This document shows positions 56,263-64,000 of a stretch of DNA of 64,000 nt, piece after piece. This DNA is from Paractinoplanes maris (lineage in GTDB: Bacteria > Actinomycetota > Actinomycetes > Mycobacteriales > Micromonosporaceae). Location: NCBI RefSeq assembly GCF_023544465.1, contig NZ_JALPVL010000005.1, positions 124,001-188,000 on the forward strand, in the 5' to 3' direction. Each line of letters opens with the position of its first letter. Positions within the stretch are counted from its first letter, which is position 1. The notes under the pieces were generated by a model that saw nothing but the letters and a program-made list of their open reading frames with translations, was not told the origin of the DNA and searched no databases. The position numbers and the translations under genes are program-made.

Positions 56263-57089
56263 GGCCGGCTCTCCCGCATCTCGGGATGCCGGCGGAACGG
56301 CCGTTGCAGCGCGAGCGACACCCTCTCCACCTCCTGCGCGAGGTTTTCGACAGTCGTCATGGCGTCGCCCTCGGCCGTGGCCCGGCCCTCGTCGCTGCCG
56401 CGGAACCGGCCCACCGCGAAGCTGTCCAGGAACGACTTGTCGTACAACTTCTCCGCCACTCTCCTGGGTGCGTCCCAGCCGGCCCGCAGAGCCTTCACCT
56501 GTTCGAGCTGCATGACCAGGTCGGCCCGGGCCCGCCACAGGCGATCGGTCGGCGGGACGGTGCCACCGCGGGGGTCGGTCAACGCCGCCACCAGCGACTC
56601 GGCCTCGTTGCGCAGCAACCGGGCGGACGCCCGCAACGACGCGGCGAGAGTCTGCCGGCCGTTGAAGACCGCCATCTGCAAGCCGATCAGCCAGGTCAAC
56701 AACGATCCGGCCACCAGCGGGACGAGCAGGGTCAGCACGGTGGTCAGCATGCTCGGGCCGGGAGCCCGGCCGGATTTCTCGAGCTGGACCGTCGCGATCA
56801 GGGCCTGGCAGGCCTGATCGAAGTCGTCGCCCTCCTCGGAGCGCCACCTCTCGAGGGTCAGCGCGGTGCCGGCTGGGGCCGATCGGGGGTGGACGCCCCC
56901 CGCCGGGTCGGCCACCCGGTCGACGAGCCCGAGCATGACGGCGGTGTCGACGAGCCGGGAGCGCTGCTGGCCCAGGCAGAAGACCCGGTCACCGTCGTCG
57001 GCCCAGGCCGGGGCGGCCGCGGGCAGCATCACCACCGCGCCCAGCAGAACCCCGGTCACGACGGTGATCGCGCGACGGGGTGAAGTCAT
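56259..57089 (-). CDS. Exported membrane-anchored protein of the ATPase cassette
   Basis: 276 aa. Signal peptide MTSPRRAITVVTGVLLGAVV then MLPAAAPAWA with a probable cut after Ala30, an outside domain of about 80 residues (FCLGQQRSRLVDTAVMLGLV), a membrane helix near 113-140 (MLTTVLTLLVPLVAGSLLTW) and a cytoplasmic helical tail (RASARLLRNEAESLVAALTD; LAQEVERVSLALQRPFRRHP). Suits a sensor that passes an outside signal to the two ATPases. First gene of the cassette. The 271 bases upstream to the histidine kinase gene hold no supported gene. Confidence 0.7.
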   Translation of the reverse strand: MTSPRRAITVVTGVLLGAVVMLPAAAPAWADDGDRVFCLGQQRSRLVDTAVMLGLVDRVADPAGGVHPRSAPAGTALTLERWRSEEGDDFDQACQALIATVQLEKSGRAPGPSMLTTVLTLLVPLVAGSLLTWLIGLQMAVFNGRQTLAASLRASARLLRNEAESLVAALTDPRGGTVPPTDRLWRARADLVMQLEQVKALRAGWDAPRRVAEKLYDKSFLDSFAVGRFRGSDEGRATAEGDAMTTVENLAQEVERVSLALQRPFRRHPEMRESRP

Positions 57090-57360
57090 AGCCAGGCACT
57101 GTATCGGGCCCGTGCGCGAACACGGTGACGCCCTGTGGACAACCTCGCCGGACACCTGGTGTCGTACACCCGACTCTCCACTTCGCCCTTCCCGCTCGGC
57201 CGGACCCGCCGGAGTGACATCTGTGCAGGCTGAGACGGGTGATGCGGCTCACCGGGGTGGACCGCCGGATGTGGGTGTCAGACCCGATGGCAGACCCCGC
57301 CCCGGCCAGGCAGTGTCGGGGAGCAAGCAATTTTGTCTCTCTCGAGTCGGGTGATCACGC

Positions 57361-58299
57361 GTGTCGCTGTTCTGGCGGATCTTCTCGCTGAACGCGGCGG
57401 TCTTGACCGTCGCGGCCCTCGTGCTGCTCTTCGCCCCGGTCACCGTCTCGACCACCGCGCGGCTGGCCGAGGCGCTGATCATCCTGGCCGGCACGGTGGT
57501 CACGCTGGTCGCCAACGCGGTGCTGCTGCGGGTGGGACTGGCCCCGCTGGCCCGCCTGACCCGGGTGATGACCACGATCGACCTGCTGCGCCCGGGCACC
57601 CGCCTGGCCGCGCGCGGGCACGGCGAGATCGCCCAGCTGATCACCGCGTTCAACGCCATGCTCGAACGCCTCGAGGCGGAGCGCGCGTCCAGTGCCGGGC
57701 GCGCTCTCTCGGCGCAGGAGGCCGAACGGCACCGGATCGCCCAGGAGTTGCACGACGAGATCGGTCAGACGCTGACCGCGGTGCTGCTCGACCTCAAGCG
57801 GGTGGCCAAGGCGTCGCCCGACCCCGTGCGCGACCAGTTGCTGCAGGTGCAGGAGAGCACCCGCAACAGCCTCGACGAGATCCGCCGCATCGCCCGCCGG
57901 CTGCGTCCCGGCGTCCTCGACGAGCTCGGTCTGGCCAGTGCCCTGCGCGCGCTGGCGGGCGAGTTCACCACGGCCGGCATGGCGGTGCGCCGCCAGGTCG
58001 GCTCGGATCTGCCCGTCCTCGGAAAGGAGGTCGAACTGGTGGTCTACCGGGTCGCCCAGGAGAGCCTGACCAACGCCGCCCGCCACTCGGCCGCCCAGCA
58101 CGTCGACCTGGTGCTCGCGCACGAGAACGACGGCGGGGTGCGGCTGTGCGTGCGCGACGACGGACGAGGGTTGCGCGGCGCGCCCGAGGGGGCGGGCATC
58201 CGCGGCATGCGGGAGCGGGCGCTGCTGATCGGGGCCGAGCTGTCCGTGGAGTCGGGAGCCACCGGCGGCACGGCGATCCAGCTGAAGGTGCACCCGTGA
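57361..58299 (+). CDS. Sensor histidine kinase (HisKA_3 type)
   Basis: 312 aa. Two N-terminal membrane helices (ILAGTVVTLVANAVLL second) with almost no outside loop, a HAMP-like linker (LAPLARLTRVMTTIDLL), dimerisation/phosphoacceptor helix ERHRIAQELHDEIGQTLTAV with His131, and a HATPase_c domain (VYRVAQESLTNAARHSAAQH; VRDDGRGLRGAPEGAGIRGM). Phosphorylates the response regulator encoded next, whose GTG overlaps its stop. Being fused by overlaps to the Mrp operon suggests control of, or by, Na+/pH stress. Confidence 0.92.
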   Translation: MSLFWRIFSLNAAVLTVAALVLLFAPVTVSTTARLAEALIILAGTVVTLVANAVLLRVGLAPLARLTRVMTTIDLLRPGTRLAARGHGEIAQLITAFNAMLERLEAERASSAGRALSAQEAERHRIAQELHDEIGQTLTAVLLDLKRVAKASPDPVRDQLLQVQESTRNSLDEIRRIARRLRPGVLDELGLASALRALAGEFTTAGMAVRRQVGSDLPVLGKEVELVVYRVAQESLTNAARHSAAQHVDLVLAHENDGGVRLCVRDDGRGLRGAPEGAGIRGMRERALLIGAELSVESGATGGTAIQLKVHP

Positions 58300-58940
58300 T
58301 CCGCATCCTGCTGGCCGACGACCACGCCCTCGTACGCCGTGGGGTCCGGTTGATCCTGGACGGCGAGCCCGACCTCGAGGTGATCGGTGAGGCCGCCGAC
58401 GGCGCCGAGGCGCTCGCGCTGGCCGCGGCCGACCCGCCCGATCTGGCCGTGCTCGACATCGCGATGCCGCGGATGACCGGCCTGCAGGCCGCCCGCGAGC
58501 TCAGCCGCAGCCGGCCCGGCCTGCGCATCCTCATCCTGACCATGTACGACAACGAGCAGTTCTTCTTCGAGGCGCTGCGGGTGGGCGCGGCCGGCTACGT
58601 GCTCAAGTCGGCCGCCGACCGCGACCTGGTCGAGGCCTGCCACGCCGCCATGCGCGACGAGCCGTTCCTCTACCCCGGCGCGGAGACGGCCCTGGTCCGC
58701 GAATACCTGGAGCGCGCCCGCACCGGCGCCGACATCCCCGGCCGGGCCGTCACCGAACGCAAGGAGGAGGTGCTGAAGCTGGTCGCCGAGGGCCACTCGA
58801 CCCGGGAGATCGCCGAGCTCCTCCACATCAGCGTCAAGACGGTCGAGCGCCACCGCTCCAACATCCTCACCAAGCTGGGCCTCAAGGACCGGCAGGAGCT
58901 GACCCGGTACGCGATCCGGGCCGGGCTGATCGAGCCGTGA
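58296..58940 (+). CDS. NarL/FixJ-type response regulator
   Basis: 214 aa. Receiver domain with acidic pair DDH at 8-10, phosphoacceptor Asp54 in LAVLDIAMPRMTGLQ, and Lys in YVLKSAAD; C-terminal LuxR-type HTH (TERKEEVLKLVAEGHSTREI; AELLHISVKTVERHRSNILT). Coupled to the kinase before it and overlapping the MrpA-B gene after it, so it may autoregulate the whole antiporter operon. Confidence 0.95.
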   Translation: MIRILLADDHALVRRGVRLILDGEPDLEVIGEAADGAEALALAAADPPDLAVLDIAMPRMTGLQAARELSRSRPGLRILILTMYDNEQFFFEALRVGAAGYVLKSAADRDLVEACHAAMRDEPFLYPGAETALVREYLERARTGADIPGRAVTERKEEVLKLVAEGHSTREIAELLHISVKTVERHRSNILTKLGLKDRQELTRYAIRAGLIEP

Positions 58941-61801
58941 TGCTGATCGTCCTGCTCCTGCACGCCGCGGCCGCCGTCCTGGCCCCGGTGGCCATCCGGT
59001 ACGCCGGGAACCGTGCCCTCTACGGCCTCGCGCTGGTGCCGGCCGGCACCTTCGGGTGGACTGCCACGCAGAGGCCGCCGGTTGCCGAGACGTACCCCTG
59101 GGTGCCGCATCTGGGCATGGACCTGGCGTTGCGGATGGGCCCGTTGTCCTGGCTCATGCTGCTGATCGTCAGCGGCATCGGGGCGGTCGTGCTCGCCTAC
59201 TGCGCCCGCTACTTCCCCGAGGGCGACCCGGGTCTGGGCCGCTTCGCCGCGATCTTCCTCGGCTTCGCCACCGCGATGACCGGTCTGGTGGTCACCGACG
59301 ACCTGCTCGTGCTGTACGTGTTCTGGGAGCTCACCACCGTCTTCTCCTACCTGCTCATCGGGCACCGGGGTGAGCAGGCGGCCGGGCGCCGGGCGGCGAT
59401 GCAGGCGCTGGTCGTGACCACCGCGGGCGGGCTGGCCATGCTGGTCGGCTTCGTGATGCTGGGCCACGGCGCCGGGACCTACCGCTGGTCCGGGATCGTC
59501 GAGGGACCGTTGCCGGCGGGCAGCACGATCGCCGCGGTGCTGATCCTGGCCGGGGCGCTGAGCAAGTCGGCCATCTTCCCGTTCAGCTTCTGGCTGCCGG
59601 CCGCGATGGCCGCGCCCACCCCGGCGTCGGCCTATCTGCACGCGGCGTCGATGGTCAAGGCCGGCGTCTTCCTGCTCGGCCTGCTCGGGCCGCTGCTGGC
59701 CCGGACCGAGCCGTGGCGGCCGGTGGCGCTGACCGCCGGGGTCATCACGGTGCTGCTCGGCGGCTGGAACGCCATGCGCCAGCACGATCTGAAACTGCTT
59801 CTGGCGTACGGAACGGTGAGCCAACTGGGTCTGCTGACGATCGCGCTGGGCGCGGGCAGCCGGGCCGCGGCGCTCGCCGGGACCGCTCTGCTGCTGGCGC
59901 ACGCCCTTTTCAAGGCCGCCCTGTTCCTGGTCGTCGGCATCGTCGACCGGATCGCGGGCACTCGCGACCTGCGGGAGCTGAGCGGGCTGGGCCGGCGGAC
60001 GCCGGTGCTCGCCGTCATCGCCGGGCTGGCCGTGGCCTCGATGGCCGGGGTGCCGCCGCTGGCCGGGTTCGTCGGCAAGGAGACGCTGTTCGCGGCCTTC
60101 GAGCACGGCGGCACGACCGATCGGCTCGTGCTGCTCGCGCTCGTGGCCGGGTCGGCGCTGACCGTCGCGTACGGGTTGCGGTTCCTCTGGGGAGCTTTCG
60201 CCCGCAAGCCTTCGGTGGCCCCCACCCCGGTGTCGCGGCCCGGCTTCGCTTTCGCGGCGCCGGCCGGCTTGCTGGCGCTGGCCGGGCTCGCCGTGGGTCT
60301 GGGAGCCTCGTGGCTGGATGGGGTCCTCACCCCGTACGCCTCGCTCTTCCCGGGCGAGACCGAGCACCTCGCGCTGTGGCACGGCCTCGGGTTGCCGCTG
60401 CTGCTGTCGGTCACCGTCCTCACCGTCGGATCCGGGCTCTTCGTCACGCAACTGCGCGGCCGGCCCTGGCCGTCACGCCGGCTGCCCGCGGCCGAGATGG
60501 TCTACAAGTGGCTGATGTCGGCTGTGGACCGCACGGCCGTCGAGGTCACCGGGGCCACCCAGCGCGGGTCGCTGCCGTTCTCGCTCGGCATCATCCTGGT
60601 CGTCCTGGTCCTGTTCGGTGCGGGCACGCTGGTGTTCGTGGCGCCGTGGCCCGGCGGGATCCGGTTGTGGGACACGCCTCTGCAGCTCGTGGCCGGCGCG
60701 GTCGTGGCGAGCGCGGCGCTGATCGCCGCCCGCTCGAGGCGCCGTCTCACGGCGATGATCCTGGTCGGGGTCTGCGGCTACGGCGTGGCTGTCATGTTCG
60801 TGCTGCACGGGGCACCCGATCTGGCGCTGACCCAGTTCCTGGTCGAGACGGTCACCATCGTCATGTTCGTGCTGGTGCTCCGGCGGCTTCCGGTGCGGTT
60901 CTCGGCCCGGCCGCTGCGGGCCAGCCGGGTGCTGCGCACGACGCTGGCGGTGGCGACCGGGCTGGTGGCCGCGGGCATGGCGTACGTGGCGGTGGGCGGC
61001 CGGATCGCCACGCCGATCTCGGTCGACTTCGCCGGGCCCGCGGTGTCCTACGGCGGTGGCCACAACATCGTGAACGTAGCGCTGGTCGACATCCGGGCCT
61101 GGGACACCATGGGTGAGATCTCGGTGCTGGTGGTGGCCGCGACCGGGGTGGCCTCGCTCATCTTCCGCCGATCGGGGGCGCTGCAACGCCGCCGGGCCGA
61201 GCAGGGCAACGGGCACGCGGCCGAGCAGGTGCCGGAGCCCGGCCCGTGGTTGCGGGCCGGCGACAATCCCGAGGCGCGCCGCCAGTCGATCATCCTGCAG
61301 GTGGTGGCCCGGCTGCTGTTCCACACGATCGTGCTGTTCTCGATCTACCTGATCTTCTCCGGGCACAACGATCCGGGCGGCGGCTTCGCCGGTGGTCTGG
61401 TGGCCGGGCTGGCCCTGACGACCCGCTATCTGGCCGGCGGGCGCCGGGAGCTGAACGCGGCCGCGCCGGTGGACGCCGGTCTCGTCCTCGGCGCGGGTTT
61501 GCTGACCGCGGTCGGCACCGGGGCGGCCGCGCTGGTGGCCGGCGGTGAGGTGCTGCAGAGCGCGTTGCTCGACTTCCACCTGCCGGTGCTGGGCCACATC
61601 CACTTCGCCACGTCCGTCTTCTTCGACATCGGTGTCTACCTGATCGTGGTCGCCCTGGTGCTCGAGATCCTGCGCAGCCTCGGCGCCGAACTGGACCGCC
61701 AGCACGAGGTGGCCGCGCGATCGGAACGGCGAGCCGTCGAGCGACCGAGGGAGCCGGCATTCGCCGCGCCAGGAGACCAAGCCCCAGGAGGCTCAGCGTG
61801 A
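58937..61801 (+). CDS. mrpA: Mrp antiporter subunit A fused to subunit B
   Basis: 954 aa membrane protein. The first 480 or so residues are the proton-translocating NuoL-like core (LVTDDLLVLYVFWELTTVFS; LLAYGTVSQLGLLTIALGAG; GVPPLAGFVGKETLFAAFEH), followed by the MrpA-specific C-terminal region (GAPDLALTQFLVETVTIVMF) and an MrpB-like domain from about 790 (FHTIVLFSIYLIFSGHNDPG; GGFAGGLVAGLALTTRYLAG). Such A-B fusions are common in actinobacteria. GTG 58937 overlaps the regulator stop; ATG 58940 is equally possible. Confidence 0.94.
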   Translation: MMLIVLLLHAAAAVLAPVAIRYAGNRALYGLALVPAGTFGWTATQRPPVAETYPWVPHLGMDLALRMGPLSWLMLLIVSGIGAVVLAYCARYFPEGDPGLGRFAAIFLGFATAMTGLVVTDDLLVLYVFWELTTVFSYLLIGHRGEQAAGRRAAMQALVVTTAGGLAMLVGFVMLGHGAGTYRWSGIVEGPLPAGSTIAAVLILAGALSKSAIFPFSFWLPAAMAAPTPASAYLHAASMVKAGVFLLGLLGPLLARTEPWRPVALTAGVITVLLGGWNAMRQHDLKLLLAYGTVSQLGLLTIALGAGSRAAALAGTALLLAHALFKAALFLVVGIVDRIAGTRDLRELSGLGRRTPVLAVIAGLAVASMAGVPPLAGFVGKETLFAAFEHGGTTDRLVLLALVAGSALTVAYGLRFLWGAFARKPSVAPTPVSRPGFAFAAPAGLLALAGLAVGLGASWLDGVLTPYASLFPGETEHLALWHGLGLPLLLSVTVLTVGSGLFVTQLRGRPWPSRRLPAAEMVYKWLMSAVDRTAVEVTGATQRGSLPFSLGIILVVLVLFGAGTLVFVAPWPGGIRLWDTPLQLVAGAVVASAALIAARSRRRLTAMILVGVCGYGVAVMFVLHGAPDLALTQFLVETVTIVMFVLVLRRLPVRFSARPLRASRVLRTTLAVATGLVAAGMAYVAVGGRIATPISVDFAGPAVSYGGGHNIVNVALVDIRAWDTMGEISVLVVAATGVASLIFRRSGALQRRRAEQGNGHAAEQVPEPGPWLRAGDNPEARRQSIILQVVARLLFHTIVLFSIYLIFSGHNDPGGGFAGGLVAGLALTTRYLAGGRRELNAAAPVDAGLVLGAGLLTAVGTGAAALVAGGEVLQSALLDFHLPVLGHIHFATSVFFDIGVYLIVVALVLEILRSLGAELDRQHEVAARSERRAVERPREPAFAAPGDQAPGGSA

Positions 61802-62205
61802 CTCCCAACCTGGTCTACGTCGTCGTGATCGGCGTGCTTTTCGCGGCCGGTGTGTCGATGGTGCTCGAACGGAGCCTGACCCGCGTACTGATGGGAATGA
61901 TCCTGCTCGGGAACGGCGTGAATCTGCTGATCCTGCTGGGCGGCAAGGCCGGCACGCCGCCGATCGTGGGCGCCGGGCCCGAGCCGGAGATGGCCGACCC
62001 GCTGCCGCAGATCATGATCCTCACCGCGATCGTGATCACGCTGGGCATGACCGCGTTCCTGCTCGCCCTGGCCTACCGCAGCTGGGCCATGTCCGGCCAT
62101 GACGAGGTGCAGGACGACGTCGAGGACCAGCGGATCATGCAGCTGGCCGAACGGGACGAGGGCTCCGGCACCGACGACCGCGACCACCACGAGGCGGTGC
62201 GATGA
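61798..62205 (+). CDS. mrpC: Mrp antiporter subunit C
   Basis: 135 aa NuoK-like subunit, three membrane helices (LVYVVVIGVLFAAGVSMVLE; LMGMILLGNGVNLLILLGG; IMILTAIVITLGMTAFLLAL). Longer than usual because of an acidic C-terminal tail. GTG start inside the stop of the AB gene. Confidence 0.95.
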   Translation: MTPNLVYVVVIGVLFAAGVSMVLERSLTRVLMGMILLGNGVNLLILLGGKAGTPPIVGAGPEPEMADPLPQIMILTAIVITLGMTAFLLALAYRSWAMSGHDEVQDDVEDQRIMQLAERDEGSGTDDRDHHEAVR

Positions 62206-63710
62206 ACTTTCTCGTCCCCCTGCCCGTCGTGATGCCGCTTTTCGGGGCCGCGCTGACGCTGATGATGGCGGGCCGGCCGCGCGCGCAGCGGACCGTCAGC
62301 CTCACCGTGCTCACCGCGACGCTGCTCGTCTCGTGCGCCCTGCTCTATTTCTCGACCACCGACGCGCCGCTGGTCGTCGCGGTCGGCGGCTGGTCGGCGC
62401 CGCTGGGCATCGTGCTGATCGCCGACCAGCTGGCCGCCCTCATGCTGGTGGTCTCGTCGGCCGTGACCCTGTGCGTGCTGGTCTATTCGATCGGGCAGGG
62501 CATGGCCGACGGGCACGAGGAGACGCCGCTCTCGGTCTACCACCCGACCTATCTGGTGCTGACGGCCGGCGTGACCAACGCGTACCTGGCCGGCGACCTG
62601 TTCAACCTGTACGTCGGGTTCGAGATCCTGCTGGTGGCCAGCTACGTGCTGCTCACCATCGGGGGCACCGAGAACAGGATCCGCGCCGGTTCGACGTACG
62701 TCGTGGTCTCTCTCCTGTCCTCCGTCATCTTCCTGACGGCGATCGGTCTGATCTACGGAGCCACCGGCACGCTCAACCTGGCGCAGCTCGTGGAGCGGCT
62801 GGACGCGCTGCCCGACGGGCTGCGGCTGATCCTGCAAGGCATGCTGCTGCTGGCTTTCGGCATCAAGGCGGCGGTGTTCCCGCTGTCGTCGTGGCTCCCG
62901 GACAGCTATCCGACCGCGCCCGCCCCGGTCACGGCGGTGTTCGCGGGGCTGCTGACAAAGGTCGGCGTGTACGCGATCATCCGCACCGAGACGCTGCTGT
63001 TCCCGGGCGGGCGGGCGGCCGCTGTCCTGCTCGTCCTGGGCCTGCTCACGATGGTGGTCGGGATCCTGGGCGCGGTGGCACAGTCGGACATCAAACGACT
63101 GCTGTCGTTCACGCTGGTCAGCCATATCGGCTATCTGCTCTTCGGGGTGGGGCTGACCACGCAACTCGGGCTGTCCAGCGCGATCTTCTACGTGGTCCAC
63201 CACATCACCATCCAGACGACGCTGTTCCTGGCGGCCGGCCTGATCGAGAAACGTGGCGGGAGCACGGCTCTGGACAAGCTGGGCGGGCTGGCTCGGCTCA
63301 GCCCCGTGCTGGCCGTGCTGTTCCTGGTCCCCGCGCTGAATCTGGCCGGCATCCCGCCGTTCAGCGGCTTCATCGGCAAGCTGGGCCTGGTGCAGGCCGG
63401 GGTCGCCGACGGTGGCGTGCTGGCCTGGCTGCTGGTCGGCGGGGGCATCCTGACCAGCCTGCTGACGCTCTATGCGGTGGCCCGCGTCTGGAACCTGGCC
63501 TTCTGGCGAACCCCGCCGGCGTCGGTGCCGGCGGCCTCGCGCTCCCTGCTCCCGCCGCTCATGGTGGCGCCGACGATGGCGCTGGTCGTCTTCGGTGTGG
63601 CGCTGACGGTCGTGGCCGGCCCGCTGTTCGAGGTGGGCGATCAGGCCGCGTCGTCGCTGATGGAACGGGCCTATTACGTGCGGGCGGTCTTCGGCGGAGG
63701 GGCACCGTGA
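62202..63710 (+). CDS. mrpD: Mrp antiporter subunit D
   Basis: 502 aa, fourteen helices of the NuoM/N type. LFNLYVGFEILLVASYVLLT, the proton-path lysine region FGIKAAVFPLSSWLPDSYPT, DIKRLLSFTLVSHIGYLLFG, and GIPPFSGFIGKLGLVQAGVA. Forms the second proton-translocating unit of the complex. Overlaps subunits C and E by 4 bases. Confidence 0.95.
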   Translation: MNFLVPLPVVMPLFGAALTLMMAGRPRAQRTVSLTVLTATLLVSCALLYFSTTDAPLVVAVGGWSAPLGIVLIADQLAALMLVVSSAVTLCVLVYSIGQGMADGHEETPLSVYHPTYLVLTAGVTNAYLAGDLFNLYVGFEILLVASYVLLTIGGTENRIRAGSTYVVVSLLSSVIFLTAIGLIYGATGTLNLAQLVERLDALPDGLRLILQGMLLLAFGIKAAVFPLSSWLPDSYPTAPAPVTAVFAGLLTKVGVYAIIRTETLLFPGGRAAAVLLVLGLLTMVVGILGAVAQSDIKRLLSFTLVSHIGYLLFGVGLTTQLGLSSAIFYVVHHITIQTTLFLAAGLIEKRGGSTALDKLGGLARLSPVLAVLFLVPALNLAGIPPFSGFIGKLGLVQAGVADGGVLAWLLVGGGILTSLLTLYAVARVWNLAFWRTPPASVPAASRSLLPPLMVAPTMALVVFGVALTVVAGPLFEVGDQAASSLMERAYYVRAVFGGGAP

Positions 63711-64000
63711 CGGGCGGCCGCCGGCGGGATCGCTTCATCGCGGCCCTCGGGCTGACCGTGATCTGGGTGCTGCTGTGGGGTTCGTTCACGCCGCTGACCG
63801 TGGCCGGCGGTCTGGTGATCGCGGTCGTGGTGCTGATCGTGTTCCCGCTGCCGGCGGTCACCTATGCCGGGCGGATCCACCCGCTGGGCGTGCTGCGGTT
63901 CGCGGGGCGGTTCCTCACCGACATGGTGGTGGCCAGCGTCCAGGTCGCCGTGCTGGCGTTCCGGTTCGGGCACGTGCCGCGAAGTGCGATCGTCGCCGTC
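63707..64000 (+). CDS. mrpE: Mrp antiporter subunit E (3' end outside window)
   Basis: First 98 residues seen: a basic N-terminus (TGGRRRRDRFIAALGLTVIW), helices VLLWGSFTPLTVAGGLVIAV and VVLIVFPLPAVTY, and FAGRFLTDMVVASVQVAVLA, as in MnhE/MrpE. GTG 63707 overlaps the subunit D stop. Cut by the right edge; subunits F and G are expected beyond it. Confidence 0.9.
   Translation, partial: MTGGRRRDRFIAALGLTVIWVLLWGSFTPLTVAGGLVIAVVVLIVFPLPAVTYAGRIHPLGVLRFAGRFLTDMVVASVQVAVLAFRFGHVPRSAIVAV

Noticed and set aside
57130..57142. TGTGGACAA, which resembles a DnaA box, in the gap before the histidine kinase
   Set aside because: Only one copy is seen and no dnaA, dnaN or AT-rich unwinding region is present, so an origin is not supported.

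Overview
The window is high-GC actinobacterial DNA, most like Micromonosporaceae (an Actinoplanes-type genome). This rests on gene content: a mycothiol-dependent enzyme, F420-type enzymes, two AfsR/SARP-like BTAD regulators, a fused MrpA-MrpB antiporter subunit, FxSxx-like genes, many GTG starts and many 4-base ATGA/GTGA gene overlaps. No rRNA, tRNA, CRISPR array or intact transposase gene was seen.

Layout. 1-4.6 kb: a leftward operon of a BTAD/AAA regulator, a small protein, a CPBP-family membrane protease and an ABC ATPase cut by the window edge. 4.65-9.4 kb: a mycothiol-dependent maleylpyruvate isomerase-like enzyme, then a branched-chain 2-oxoacid dehydrogenase operon (E1alpha-E1beta-E2) divergent from an Lrp/AsnC regulator, with overlapping palindromes between them. 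9.4-15.8 kb: exported and small proteins (sorbosone dehydrogenase-like lipoprotein, GH6 glycosidase, macro-domain protein, SnoaL-like protein, MmpS-like protein, STAS protein, lipoproteins) and a 158-bp MITE-like palindrome. 15.8-21.6 kb: an alpha-oxoamine synthase-like PLP enzyme, a decayed paaK fragment, a membrane protein, and a tightly overlapping ECF sigma / zinc-finger anti-sigma / ABC exporter operon. 21.6-29.6 kb: an AfsR-like NB-ARC regulator convergent with a DrrAB-type exporter, an MFS transporter, a truncated metallo-beta-lactamase-fold gene, a VanY-type peptidase and a TetR repressor.

29.6-41 kb: an F420-type LLM oxidoreductase and a rifampicin-monooxygenase-like flavoprotein, probably under the TetR repressor; a catalase-like/haem-peroxidase fusion; an LppX-like lipoprotein; a PPOX protein; and a LacI repressor divergent from a Gfo/Idh-hydroxypyruvate isomerase pair with four identical operator palindromes. 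41-45.4 kb: a FhuF-like iron-sulfur protein, cupin, alpha/beta hydrolase, SPW membrane protein, NmrA-like reductase and AraC regulator.

45.4-57.1 kb is the least ordinary part. A stand-alone HExxH-type (putative peptide beta-hydroxylase) protein is divergent from a four-gene operon encoding a 76-aa protein, a 1258-aa FxsT-like MinD/NB-ARC/TPR protein, a 355-aa protein of unknown function and a CPA-type antiporter. This operon converges on a three-gene cassette of a membrane protein and two P-loop ATPases. It resembles a FxSxx-type RiPP locus without the radical SAM enzyme and is my main candidate for an undescribed system. 57.3-64 kb: a two-component system runs with 4-base overlaps straight into a Mrp cation/proton antiporter operon (AB, C, D, and E cut by the right edge).
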